Shown here: positions 41,971 to 51,400 of the stretch, piece by piece
How positions within the stretch are numbered: position 1 is the first letter of the stretch
Layout of the letters: each line of letters begins with the position of its first letter
Origin: Streptomyces sp. NBC_01241
Lineage (GTDB): Bacteria > Actinomycetota > Actinomycetes > Streptomycetales > Streptomycetaceae
Length of the DNA: 64,000 nt
Assembly (NCBI RefSeq): GCF_041435435.1
Contig: NZ_CP108494.1
Coordinates: forward strand, 4,064,501 to 4,128,500
Reading direction: 5' to 3'
Translations under genes and position numbers: made by a program
Notes under the pieces: generated by a model
Told to the model about the DNA's origin: nothing
Database searches by the model: none
The model's input: only the letters and a program-made list of their open reading frames with translations

Positions 41971-42110
41971 ACGACTCCTCACCCGCGGCCCCGCCCCGCA
42001 CAGCGGGGAAACCCCGGAACCTGCGCCACCACACCCCGTTACCCCACGGCCGGATCATCTCCCTCCATCTCGCCGGCGCGCTTCGCGAAGGTGCGCCACC
42101 GTAAGCACCG

Positions 42111-42158
42111 GTGATTCCCAAGCTCAGCGCGCGAGTTCGATTCTCGTCATCCGCTCCA
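42111..42158 (+). repeat. tRNA-Gly(CCC) 3'-half scar, att site
   Basis: 48 bases with two or so differences from the consensus (CTCAGCGC, TCATCCGC). No arm-like block stands to its left. It lies 141 bases after the P450 stop, so the RiPP locus sits at the right end of the 33.3-42.1 kb segment. Confidence 0.85.
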
Positions 42159-42161
42159 TGA

Positions 42162-42195
42162 AAGAGCCCCAGGCCGGTGGCCAGGGGCTTCTTTT
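42162..42195 (+). terminator. Terminator after the scar
   Basis: AGAGCCCCAGGCC with GGCCAGGGGCTTCTTTT: stem plus T-rich tail, the best-looking intrinsic terminator of the series. Confidence 0.65.
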
Positions 42196-42260
42196 GCACT
42201 CGCCCAGGGTGGAGACTTGCTTACCGTCGGCCTGCGGTGTGCGGAACGTGGCCGTCCGGC

Positions 42261-42312
42261 CGTTCTTGATCACCTGAGACTGGTCCCGTTCTTGATCACC
42301 TGAGACTGGTCG
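42261..42312. repeat. 26-bp perfect-type tandem duplication
   Basis: CGTTCTTGATCACC plus TGAGACTGGTC occurs twice head to tail. On the minus strand a frame starting ATGAACAAGGTGGTC (MNKVVVATSDQSQVIKNG) is shifted by the duplication, so a short gene may have been broken here. Confidence 0.6.
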
Positions 42313-42392
42313 GAGGTTGCGACGACCACCTTGTTCATGTCTGTCCGCCGGTGCCGGGGGCCGGGTCCGATGCCGGTGCGGGCGAGCCCTAC

Positions 42393-43169
42393 TCACCGCA
42401 CAGGGAGGCCGAAGGAGTACCCCTGCTGCTTCAGCCAGGGCAGGATCTCGCGCAGAGCGGCCAAGGTCTGGGAGCGATCCCCTCCCGCGTCGTGGAAGAG
42501 GACGGTCGGCCCGTTGGAGATCTCTCTCTTGACGGTGGCGACCATGGTGTCCACACCGGGACGCTCGAAGTCTTTGGAGTCGACGTTCCAGCCCAGCGGC
42601 CGCATCCCCCGGGACGCGGCGAGCTGTCGGCTGTACGGGGTGAAAGCACCGCCCGGGGCCCGGTAATACTGCGGCCGGACGCCTCCGGACGCCTTGGTGA
42701 TCATGCGTTCGGCATCCAGGATCTGCTGGGACTGGTACGTCTCGGACTTGGTGTCCATGGTGGTGTCGTGCGAGACAGTGTGGTTGCACAGCCGGTGGCC
42801 GTCTGCCACGACCTCCTTGACCAGGTTCGGGTACGCCTGGGCCTGCGTGCCCACCATGCAGAACGTAGCCTTCACACCGCTGTCCTTCAGCAGTTGCAAC
42901 ACCTGCGGCGTCCAGACCGGGTCCGGTCCATCGTCGATGGTGATGTTGACGCCCCGGGCGCCGCGGTCCGAGGCGTGCGCGATGTCCGCCGACACCTTGG
43001 CCACCTGGTCCTGGTGCTGCGCGTCCGGCGCGGAGACACGCGCTTGAGGACCCCCTCCGACGGGGCCGGCCTGTGCGGTCCACACCGAGGTGGCGGCGGC
43101 CATCACTGTCACCCCGAGCGCCGTCGCGAGAAGCCGACCGTGCCATCCCCTTCCCTTATGCCTTGCCAT
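42393..43169 (-). CDS. Secreted polysaccharide deacetylase (NodB/CE4 family)
   Basis: 258 residues. Signal peptide about 1-34 (basic RHKGRGWHGR, then LLATALGVTVMAAATSVWTAQA). CE4 motifs in order: NITIDDGPDP (T-x-D-D, catalytic base), HTVSHDTT (H-x-x-x-H zinc ligands), RAPGGAFTP, WNVDSKDFE and VLFHDAGG. It removes N- or O-acetyl groups from peptidoglycan, chitin or similar polymers outside the cell. The gene stands alone on the minus strand. Confidence 0.88.
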   Translation of the reverse strand: MARHKGRGWHGRLLATALGVTVMAAATSVWTAQAGPVGGGPQARVSAPDAQHQDQVAKVSADIAHASDRGARGVNITIDDGPDPVWTPQVLQLLKDSGVKATFCMVGTQAQAYPNLVKEVVADGHRLCNHTVSHDTTMDTKSETYQSQQILDAERMITKASGGVRPQYYRAPGGAFTPYSRQLAASRGMRPLGWNVDSKDFERPGVDTMVATVKREISNGPTVLFHDAGGDRSQTLAALREILPWLKQQGYSFGLPVR

Positions 43170-43339
43170 GTCCGCCCGCCCCTTTGCTGTCTCCGCCGAT
43201 GCCGTGCCCCCATGAAGACATACGAACGCCCGTAAAAGATCCCTCTGTTACCGATCGCTGACGAATTCGCAGGGGGCCGACGACAAACGCAGGAGCTCCG
43301 CGACAGATGAGCACCAACACCAAGGACATCCCGATCGCG

Positions 43340-43549
43340 CAGCCGGCACTGCGGCACCGACAGCGCCGTGTCGAGGACCGCATCAGCAATGCGCGCGCCA
43401 CCGGCCCACGCAACCTCCCCTCCCCTGCACGGCCCAGAACCAGGCCTGGCTGGAGATCGCCCAGCTCGCACTCGACCTGCCGGCCTGGATGCCGTTGGGC
43501 CGGCGGCCTGCGCACACGCCCCAACGGACGAAGAAGAGCCCGTCAGCAA
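43340..43549 (+). pseudogene. IS1380-type transposase remnant
   Basis: RQRRVEDRISNARATGPRNLPS in one frame and QNQAWLEIAQLALDLPAWMPLG in the next match a segment of IS1380-family transposases that usually reads RNLPxH...QNxxWLxxxxLAxDLLAW. Both flanks are missing and there is at least one frameshift. It shows that another IS once sat here. Confidence 0.6.
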
Positions 43550-43563
43550 GCTGACGGGCTCTT
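43535..43563 (-). terminator. Terminator of the 43.6-kb minus-strand gene
   Basis: AGAGCCCGTCAGC pairs with GCTGACGGGCTCTT around a short AA-containing loop, 32 bases after the stop at 43595. Confidence 0.65.
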
Positions 43564-43594
43564 CGCGAAAGATCGAGGCTAACCTGCCATCAGG

Positions 43595-44194
43595 TCAGAT
43601 CGTCGGTGTGTCATCGACGATCTCCTTGTGCGGTTCGACAATGAACCTCCAGCCATCGCTGGGCTCCAGGAACCGCACTCGGGTCGGGTAGATGTCCAGG
43701 GCACGGCGGTCGCGGTTTTGGCTGTTCGTGTTCTTCCGCCCCCGGGCCGGCTCCTCGTACAGGTCGACCTTGACGTCCGGCACCGCGACGGATTCCTCGC
43801 TCCAGCGCTGAACGATCCCCGCGCCGAACGCGTCCCGCGCAGCGGAGTAGAGCGAATCCAGGGATTCCTTGTTCCCGTCGGGCACGAAGAGGGCGAGGTT
43901 CAGAAGGACGCCGGCGCTCTGGAGAACCTCGATTTCTTCCCCTGCCTTGTCGGCAATCCAGATCCCGCGCTCTTCGACATTGTCCGGGAGGACATGCATT
44001 TCCTCACCGAAGATCGTCCTCGCGATGAAGGACCCTCCTTCGAAATTCTTACCCGGCTTCGTAAGGAAAGCCGGAGCGTAGCAGTCGAGAGGAAGGCCAT
44101 CCATCTCCGCCGAGACGAAGATGTCGTCCTGGAGGCCCAATTCTGAAACCTCTCCGGCCGTAAGACGTCGAGCCGTAACCTTCTCGGTATTCAC
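43595..44194 (-). CDS. Hypothetical protein (199 aa)
   Basis: Well-formed frame with moderately lower GC than its neighbours and a clean terminator behind it. Mixed alpha/beta composition (MDGLPLDCYAPAFLTKPGKNFEGGSFIARTIFGEEMHV), a charged region NTNSQNRDRRALD and VRFLEPSDGWRFIVEPHKEIVDD at the end. No signal peptide or membrane helix. I recognise no family. The upstream 200 bases are AT-rich for this genome and probably transferred. Confidence 0.6.
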   Translation of the reverse strand: MNTEKVTARRLTAGEVSELGLQDDIFVSAEMDGLPLDCYAPAFLTKPGKNFEGGSFIARTIFGEEMHVLPDNVEERGIWIADKAGEEIEVLQSAGVLLNLALFVPDGNKESLDSLYSAARDAFGAGIVQRWSEESVAVPDVKVDLYEEPARGRKNTNSQNRDRRALDIYPTRVRFLEPSDGWRFIVEPHKEIVDDTPTI

Positions 44195-44586
44195 GCCATT
44201 CCCCTTTTTTCGCGGCGTCCTGTAAATTCATTAGGACTATACCATGAAAGCGAACAGTCGGTCCCTTTACGCACACCTTCGCGTTCACGATAGTACAGGC
44301 AACCCTCCGAGTAATTCCTTTCGACAGAACAGCAGACAAATCCTCTCGAATCGCCGACGAAACGCAACCCGTAGAGAAATACGGTGAGGCCCAAGAGGTG
44401 GCTCACCGCTTCGGCGGGCTTTCGGAATCAAGTCGGCCGCCAAGTGAAATGCGAGCGGTCTTGGCCGAATGGCAACCCGGCGACCCAATCGAGCGAACCA
44501 CGGCGGTCGCCTCTCCGACAGGGCACTTCACGCCTCGCCCCTACGGCCGCCTTCGCGGGGCCGCCGTCTCTTCACCCACGGCCCAG

Positions 44587-44633
44587 GCGGATCGATTGGA
44601 GTAGTACCGGCGCTCCCAATCCAATCGATCCGC
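44587..44633. repeat. 14-bp perfect inverted repeat, 19-base spacer
   Basis: GCGGATCGATTGGA at 44587-44600 and its exact complement at 44620-44633, just 12 bases before the decayed tRNA scar. No T tract follows, so a recombination or binding role is as likely as termination. Confidence 0.55.
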
Positions 44634-44645
44634 ACCAGCACATTA

Positions 44646-44674
44646 CGCGCGTTCGGTTCTCGTCACGCGATCCA
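44646..44674 (+). repeat. Decayed tRNA-Gly 3'-end scar
   Basis: CGCGCGTTCGGTTCTCGTCA, then CGCGATCCA: the T-arm and acceptor part of the scar with several changes; behind it TTTGTTGTTGG resembles the sequence behind the intact scars. Confidence 0.55.
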
Positions 44675-44889
44675 CAATGGAGGCGCTAGTCAGACACCGG
44701 GACCTATTTGTTGTTGGCCGGCCGACGGCCACTCCGCAACGATTGACGGACAAGAGCGTACGCGGCTGACAGCGGTGTTACAGGCCCCAGGGATGCTGCG
44801 AGAGCCCATCCGGGTGGCGCGCGCTGTGCATCCCGTTCGGCAGGGATCGCGTTGATGATGTCGATCCCACCGTCGCATGGTCGGAAAAG

Positions 44890-45165
44890 TCATCCGAGTT
44901 TCCTCGGCGCAAGGATGACGCCCGCCGTCTCGAAGTCTGCGACCTTGCGCAGCAAGGGATCGAAAGTCGTGGGCAGGTTCGTGGGAGTCCCCATATATGG
45001 GAGTCCCATATAGAGGTGCGTGTACGTGCGGAAATCGGGCACCTCGGTCTCGTCCGCCGAAACGGTCCGCCAGTGGTCACCTGGGCCGGCCCGCTCCGAC
45101 GTTCGGTTCACGTCCGCGCGGAGATGGATCACCGCTCCACTCGCCTTGATCACGGAAGGGGTCAC
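44890..45165 (-). CDS. Hypothetical small protein
   Basis: Up to 91 residues; a GTG 12 bases into the frame, with GGAAAGTG upstream, gives about 87. Reads GAVIHLRADVNRTSERAGPGDHWRTVS, later TYTHLYMGLPYMG. I know no family, and it may be a fragment. Support is only the open frame and reasonable composition. Confidence 0.3.
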   Translation of the reverse strand: MTPSVIKASGAVIHLRADVNRTSERAGPGDHWRTVSADETEVPDFRTYTHLYMGLPYMGTPTNLPTTFDPLLRKVADFETAGVILAPRKLG

Positions 45166-45718
45166 TTTCCATCGACCGATAGGGGGTCACGGTTCAAAGC
45201 ACGCCGGCACTCGTCCATTCACGTCCGAAGGCCGAGCATCGAAAGCCGCTCCGCGCTCCCCCCACGAACAGCAACCCGGCCGGCGACACTGCGTGCGAGT
45301 ACCGCCCTCGCCGCCCGTTACGGACAGCGCGGACCGGCATGGAGGGAAAGAGCAGCCGCCGAGCCCGATCCCTGCGCGGTGGCGGACCGGACGGGCACAT
45401 GGCTTTATTCGCGAGTGGGTCGTGAAGCAAGTGGAGAGGCATGACTCGTCTTGGGCACGAGGGCGGTGTGCCGCAGGCGGCCGACGCCTCGGTGCGGGAG
45501 TGCAGCAGATGCCGGGCGGGCTGCAGAGAAAGGTCTGGACTGCCTGCTACGGGCCCTGCCGCCGCGCTCCGGACTCCGGGCCCGTAGGCGTTGGTCCGCA
45601 GGTGGCTACGCGCCGGGGCGGCCTTGTCACCGCAGCGGGCCCGACACCTCTCGGTGTCGGGCCCGCTGGGCGGTCGGCGCGTGGGCCGGGGCGCCTGGTC
45701 GGCACCCCGGCTCATGCG
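45166..45718. other. Intergenic stretch, nothing recognised except a terminator
   Basis: About 550 bases with chance frames only. At its right end stands a strong hairpin belonging to the surface-protein gene. Confidence 0.4.
45635..45666 (-). terminator. Terminator of the LAXTG gene
   Basis: GCGGGCCCGACAC and GTGTCGGGCCCGC form a perfect 13-bp stem with a 6-base loop, about 50 bases after the stop at 45719. Confidence 0.75.
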
Positions 45719-47008
45719 TCAGGCGTGGAAGCCGGCCTTGCGACGGCGTGCGACGAACACCGCGCCCGCACCGATCGCCAGGGCCGCGCCGCTCGCGAGG
45801 GCGAGCTGCGACGTCGCGGAGGACGAGCCCGTGGCGGCGAGGCTGCCGCTCACGGGACTGGCCGACGCGCCGCTCTGCGGCTTGAGGTCCGCGGTGTTCG
45901 GCTTGGTCTTGCCGGGCTTGGCGTCGTCGACCTTGCCGGGCTTGGCGTCGTCGACCTTGCCGGGCTTGCTTCCCGCGGCGGCGATCAGGAACTCGTAGCC
46001 CTCGAAGTCCGCGCTGCCGCAGATGCGACCGTCGTCGTTGAAGTAGTCACCGCCGACGAAGGTGACGCCGTTGCCCGCGGGGGCCGAGGCGTCGATCGTG
46101 AGGCGCATCTTGACGTCGGCGTGGGCGCCCGCCTTCAGCGGGCCGATGGCGTCCATGTAGTTCCTGTTGTCGACGGTCTTCCACGTCGAGGACGAGGCGG
46201 ACAACCACTGCAGGTGCACCAGGTCGTCGATGCCCTTGAGCCCGCTCCGGTCGGTCGCCTCGATGTGGGCGAACGGAAGCACCTTTTCCATCGTCTCGTC
46301 GGTGCCGTTGGTCACCCGGAGATTGAAGTTGACCTTCGTGCCGGCGGCGACTGTGGACGGCAGACCCGCGAGGACCATGGTGAGCTTGGCCTCGGCGAAG
46401 CAGCCCGAGCCGTCCCACTCCCTCGCCTCGGACAGTGCCTCGTTGGCGGCGGTCTTGGCAGCGAGCGCCGCCTTGGTGGCCTTCTTCGCCTGGTCCAGCG
46501 TCCGGGCTGCGGCGAACCGCTCGTCGTCACGCGCGTCCAGGGCCTCCACGACCTTGGCATCGGCGGCGGCCTTGGCCGCACCGGCGGCTACGGCGGCGGC
46601 TTCTGCCGTGGTGAGAGTCGTCGCCGCGGCGGTCTTCTCCTCCTCGGTGGCCGTCTCCGGGAGGGCGTCGACCGCCGCCTTGGCGTCGACGACCGCCTGG
46701 TCGGCGTCGGTCTTCGCGGAGGCGGCGTCGGCCGCCGCGGCCTCGGCGGCCTTGGCCGCCACGGCCAGGGGAGCGGTGTCGGACATGACCGCTTCCAGAG
46801 CCGCGCGGGCGGCGCTCTCGGCCGCTACGGCATCGTCGTACGCCGCCTCCGCTGCTGCGACGGCCTCTTCCAGCTCCGTGATGGACGGCAGGTGCTGCGT
46901 CTGCGCTGCCGGCTTGTCGTCGGCGAACGCGGGGGTGACCGACAGCAGGAGGGCAGGCGTGGTCACTGCGGCGGCAACAGCTGTGGCAAGAATCCGGCGA
47001 ATCTTCAC
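45719..47008 (-). CDS. LAXTG-anchored, alanine-rich coiled-coil surface protein
   Basis: 429 residues from the GTG at 47008, chosen because it starts directly at a signal peptide (KIRRILATAVAAAVTTPALLLSVTPAFA, cut about residue 29); upstream starts would hide it. Residues about 45-210 are an Ala/Glu-rich helical coiled coil (EEAVAAAEAAYDDAVAAES). About 215-340 forms a globular domain with LRVTNGTDETMEKV and VTFVGGDYFNDDGRICG. Then a KPGKVDDA repeat (three units), LAATG sorting signal, a membrane helix and RRRKAG. Class E sortases of Streptomyces use LAXTG. Ligand unknown. Confidence 0.8.
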   Translation of the reverse strand: MKIRRILATAVAAAVTTPALLLSVTPAFADDKPAAQTQHLPSITELEEAVAAAEAAYDDAVAAESAARAALEAVMSDTAPLAVAAKAAEAAAADAASAKTDADQAVVDAKAAVDALPETATEEEKTAAATTLTTAEAAAVAAGAAKAAADAKVVEALDARDDERFAAARTLDQAKKATKAALAAKTAANEALSEAREWDGSGCFAEAKLTMVLAGLPSTVAAGTKVNFNLRVTNGTDETMEKVLPFAHIEATDRSGLKGIDDLVHLQWLSASSSTWKTVDNRNYMDAIGPLKAGAHADVKMRLTIDASAPAGNGVTFVGGDYFNDDGRICGSADFEGYEFLIAAAGSKPGKVDDAKPGKVDDAKPGKTKPNTADLKPQSGASASPVSGSLAATGSSSATSQLALASGAALAIGAGAVFVARRRKAGFHA

Positions 47009-47487
47009 AAGAGCCCTTCGGGGTCCGAAAAGAGAAGAAAGGGTCGCAGCGGAATGGGACACGCAGATGCGACTTGAGGTGATCGTATGGCCGGGGCAAC
47101 GGTCGACCGTCACAAGTTTTTCACCTGTTTCGGCCGACACCACAACACCGGGACAGACAGAAAAGACGAAAGGGTGCAGTTGCTTTCACTGCCTGCGCTT
47201 TCACTGTGAGGAATGCCACATGCCCCTGAATGCGTCGCTCTACGCCCCCCCGGCGACGCTCCACCCGGCGAGCGCCCGCACCTCCACGTACGCGACCCTG
47301 CTGCCGGAACGCATCCCATCCCGGCAGACGTCGCCTGTGACGTCGACCGTCCCGAAGACCCGGAGGCACTGGTCCACTGCGCTCACCACCTGGGCGGCCA
47401 GGAGAAGAGCCGGGGCGTTTCCGTCGAGGAACTCCACAGGGAAGCGATCGAGGCCGCGAAGCAACTCGCACGCCGCACCGCGCCCCA

Positions 47488-47520
47488 CCCGTGCCCCTCA
47501 GAGCGGTGACCAGCGGTGGA
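47488..47520 (+). repeat. Candidate integrase arm-site block (47.6 kb scar)
   Basis: CCCGTGCCCCTCAGAGCGG, then TGACCAGCGGTGG; 87 bases left of the decayed scar. Confidence 0.5.
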
Positions 47521-47606
47521 TACGGGACCTTCGCCCACCTCGGGAGTGAGCCACCAGGGCCACCGTTTCCGCAGGTCAAGGGCTACTTCGACGCCCAGCG
47601 TGCCAT

Positions 47607-47636
47607 GGATTCCCAAGCTCAGAACGCGGGTTCGAA
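47607..47636 (+). repeat. Decayed tRNA-Gly 5' part of the scar
   Basis: GGATTCCCAAGCTCAGAACG then CGGGTTCGA: keeps the anticodon loop and first T-arm strand; the rest is lost. Confidence 0.6.
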
Positions 47637-47798
47637 GATTCACGGCCCAGCGGACTTCACCGCCGACTACGTCATACGGCGGCAATAAATATGTCCAGAC
47701 TTGCCGAATTTGCCGGATATGGTCAAGGTTGTCGGAAAGGTGAGATGCGTCACGACCTCACTTGCATGTCTCACCTGCCCTACAGAGGGAGAGCGACC

Positions 47799-48356
47799 AT
47801 GACTGGCAGTTCCCATGCGCATGGCTCAGGGGACACGAAGGTGCGGCACCCCGTCCAGGAGACGCTGGCGCACCCCGTGCAGATGGTGACGACGGCAGTG
47901 GAGAAGGTCCCTGGCGCCGAGAAGGTCAAGGTGGTCTTCGACGGTGTTCTGGACTCCGTCGGGATCGTCTCGCCCCATGCACGGCGTGTCGCGGCGTACA
48001 CCGGTGCCGGGCTGCTCGGCGTGGCCGGTGTGGTCGAGTGGCCAGTGGTCGCGGCGGGCGCTGCCGTGGTGTGGCTCACGCAGCCGCGTCCCAAGGATGC
48101 GGCGGCGGTCCAGGCAGCAGGCGAGGCCCGCGCCGAAGGACTGGAGGCGAAGCACGCCGCCAAGTCGGCCAAGGCGTCGACCGCCACCAGGAAGGCAAAG
48201 ACCCGTCCGGGCAAGGCCACGTCGGGGACGGCGAAAACCCGCGCGCCCAAGTCGACGAGCACCTCGGGCACGGCAAAGGCCCGCTCGACCAAGCGCGCCA
48301 CCACGAGCGCCACGAACACCTCGCGCACCAAGGCAGGTGGGCGGAAGAAGCCTTAG
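47799..48356 (+). CDS. Membrane protein with lysine/alanine-rich histone-like tail
   Basis: 185 residues; AGAGGGAGAG precedes the ATG. Residues about 65-95 (RRVAAYTGAGLLGVAGVVEWPVVAAGAAVVWL) form one long or two short membrane helices. From about 125 to the end the chain is a histone-H1-like repeat of Lys, Ala, Thr and Ser-Gly (KSAKASTATRKAKTRPGKA). Proteins of this build accompany the CtpI-type ATPase gene, which follows after 71 bases on the same strand. Function unknown; nucleic-acid or acidic-polymer binding by the tail is inferred. Confidence 0.7.
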   Translation: MTGSSHAHGSGDTKVRHPVQETLAHPVQMVTTAVEKVPGAEKVKVVFDGVLDSVGIVSPHARRVAAYTGAGLLGVAGVVEWPVVAAGAAVVWLTQPRPKDAAAVQAAGEARAEGLEAKHAAKSAKASTATRKAKTRPGKATSGTAKTRAPKSTSTSGTAKARSTKRATTSATNTSRTKAGGRKKP

Positions 48357-48427
48357 ACGCCGGCCTTCCACCCGCTCCGACGACCGTTCCGTCCCCGGCC
48401 CGTGCGGTACGCCCGCGAAGGTGAGAC

Positions 48428-51400
48428 ATGCTTCTCCGCTTGCTGACCGGGCTGCCCGCCGTGGCCCTCCAGAACGCCTTGGCTGCCCCCGTCGAGGCCA
48501 CCCGCCGGATCGCCCCGCCGGCCACCGACACGGCGCGGATGGTCGCTGAGCTTGTGAGCGCCGGTGCGCGTGGCGTTGCAAGCGGCGCGGCGGCGGTGTC
48601 GGCGACCGCACTGCGGGTCGGCAGGGTCGCTCGCAACGCCGTGACCCCTCAGGTCGGTTACTGGCGTGCCGGGTCCCGCATGCACCTCGCACTGCGGCAA
48701 CATCCGGACGCGCAGGAGTCCACCGTGGAGCGCCTCGAAGCCGCCTGCGAGAAGGTGGCCGTCGAGCTGGCCGAGCACCCCGATGTGCTGATCGCCTACT
48801 GGGACGGCGGCCTGGGGCGTCTGGTCATGGAGACCACCGAGGGCGCGGTCGACGAGCAGTTGGTGGACCGGGTGTCCGAACTCGCCGCCGAACACGGGCT
48901 GGTGCACGTCGCCGACCAGACGCTGGAACACACGCACCCGGGTGCAGCCGGGGGCGTGCGCGCCAATGCTGTCGCCGTGGCGTGCGACGCGGCGGGCATC
49001 GCCACCGCCCTCGCGGCGAGAACGGCCTTTCTGAAGCCCGTGCCGGAGGTCGTCGTGGCCGCGGTCGTCGTGATGCGCGAGGACTCCCGGGTACGGACGG
49101 TGCTGAGCCGCGCGCTGGGCTCGGACCTGGCCGATCTGGTGCTCGCCGCGGCCCATGCGGCTGTCTGCGGGATCGGGCAGTCGCCGAGTCCGCTCCTGCT
49201 CGACGCGGCACTGCGGACCGCCCAGTTGGTGGAGTCGGTTGCCCAGCTCGCGACGTTCGACGCCCTGCACGACACGCTGTGTGCCCCGGACAGGCCGACC
49301 GTGGCCGACGACGATGTCGTACGTCCGCCGCTGCGTTCGTGCCCCGGCGAGCAGTATGCCGACGCCGCGATCAACGGGATGCTGGGCGGCGCCATCACCA
49401 CGCTCCTGTTCACCCGCAGCCTCGATGGGGCGGCCGAGACCGCACTGGCCGGTTCGCCCAAGGCTGCGCGCTACGGTCCGGCGGCCTTCACCGCGGCGCT
49501 CGGCAGTGCCCTGGCGCGCGAGGACGTGCTGGTCCGCAACCCGGAGCGGCTGCGGAGACTGGAGCTCGTGGACACCGTGGTCCTGCATCCCGAAGCGCTG
49601 CGCAGCACCCGGCGCACCGTGCTCGAGGTCCATCCCAGCATGACCGGCTGGGATCACCGTCGGCTGTGGCGGGCGTCCACCGCAGCCCTGAGTGCGCCCG
49701 GGGACGGGGCAATGCCGTCCGGGGAGCCGAGGCTCGGCCTGCGACCGGTGCCCGACGAGATGGCGTCGAGCACGGTTCTTTCGGACACGGGACTGCCGGA
49801 CACGGGACTGATGATCGCGTCGGTGCGCGGCACAGATGTCGGTACGGTCCTGGTCGGCCGGGAGGTCGACCCGATGGCCGAGGCCGTGTTGGACGCGGCA
49901 CGCCGGGCCGGCCTGCACGTTGTTGTACTGGACGACCACTCACTCGGTGAGTTCGGGACCCTGGCCGACCAACTCGCCTCCGTCGAACTCCCGTTGGCCG
50001 ACGTGGTGGCCGGCCTGCAGAGCGACGGGCGGACGGTCCTCACGGTGGCGCGCGTGCCGGTCGACCGAGCGACACCGCAAAGGGCGTTGACCGCTGCCGC
50101 CCGCGACGTACTCAACGGGCTGCTCCGCAGCGACATCGCCGTCGCCGTCGCCGACGAGCGCAGCGCTGTCGTCTGGGACGCGGACATTCTGCCCCTGCGC
50201 GGGCTGGAGGGTACGTGGCGGTTGCTGTCCGCCGTGCCCGCGGCACGGGCGGTCAGCCGACGGGCCAAGTTCCTCGCCGAGGCGGGCGCCACGCTCTCCG
50301 AGCTCCTGGTGCTCACCCGCGGGGCCCGGACGCAACGGGTCCCCTTCCCCCTCGAACTGCGGATCAGCCCGGTCAACATCGCCACCGCCGCGGCTCTGGT
50401 GTCGGGCTGGTGCACCGCACTGGGTACTGCCACCGGTACGCCCCCGCACCCCAGGCCGCGGGTGCCTTGGCACGCTCTGCATCCGGAGGAGGTCATGGCC
50501 CGGCTGGCGAGGGCGCCGCGGGCCGCGCCCACCGCATGGGCGACGGTGCGGACCCGGGCCGACCACGTCGTGGGCGCCGCAGCCACCCACCCGGCCTTCG
50601 CGCCGGCGCGGCTCGGCGCACGTCTGGCAGGCGCCACGTGGGCCGAACTCGACGATCCGTTCACCCCCATCCTGCTGATCGGTGCCACCGCGTCCGCACT
50701 GCTGGGATCCGCCGTGGACGCGTTCCTCGTCGTCGGCGCCGTCGCGGGGAACGCCGTGGTCGGCGGAGTACAGCGGCTGCGCGCGGAGCAGGCGCTGTCC
50801 GAGCTCGTCACAGGGCAACGGCGAACAGCCCGGCTTCTGCCCGACGTGTCAGCAGATGAGGCGTCCGTCGTCGAGGCCGAACGACTGGCGCCCGGCGCAG
50901 TGATCGAGTTGCGCACCAACGACGTCGTGCCGGCCGACGTGCGCCTGCTGGAGGTCAGCGGCTTCGAGGTCGACGAGTCCTCGCTGACCGGCGAGTCACT
51001 GCCCACCCGCAAACAAGTGGCCGCCGTATCGGAGGCGTCCGTCGCCGACCGCAGTTCCATGGCCTTCGAGGGCACCACTGTGGTGGCCGGCCGTGCCCGC
51101 GCCGTGGTGGTGGGCACCGGCGACCAGACGGAGGCCGGCCGCGCGGCGTCCCTCGCCGCCCGGGTCCCCACCTCGGCAGGGGTCCAGGCACGACTGCACC
51201 AGCTGACCCGCCGGGTCCTGCCCCTCACCCTCGCCGGCGGCGCCGCGGTGGCCGGGCTGTCCCTGCTGCGCGGCCGCCCGGTGCGCACCGCGCTCCAGGG
51301 CGGGCTGGCAGTCGCGGTGGCCGCCGTCCCCGAAGGCATGCCCTTGGTGGCGACGGTGGCGCAGATGGCCGCGGCACGGCGGCTCAGCAGGCTGGGTGTC

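Larger units (their letters stand above)
44195..44889. other. Intergenic stretch with an inverted repeat and a decayed scar
   Basis: AT-richer in its first 200 bases. It holds a 14-bp perfect inverted repeat (44587/44620) and a degenerate tRNA-Gly scar (44646). No gene recognised. Confidence 0.45.
47009..47798. other. Intergenic stretch with doubtful frame, arm block and decayed scar
   Basis: A plus-strand frame 47213-47509 includes VSVEELHREAIEAAKQLARR and might be the 3' end of a lost gene, but the opposite strand is open too, so I do not call it. At 47488 and 47607 are an arm-like block and a decayed tRNA scar. Confidence 0.4.

Noticed and set aside
44975..45015. ATATATGGGAGTCCC-type short repeat as a regulatory site
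   Set aside because: A simple short duplication inside a doubtful frame; nothing ties it to a promoter.
45020..47077. 685-codon plus-strand frame
   Set aside because: Gly/Arg-rich shadow of the LAXTG surface protein; the opposite strand has signal peptide, repeats and sorting signal.
47240..47488. Small minus-strand gene opposite the 47.2-kb frame
   Set aside because: Both strands are open with similar plausibility and neither has a family match or ribosome site.
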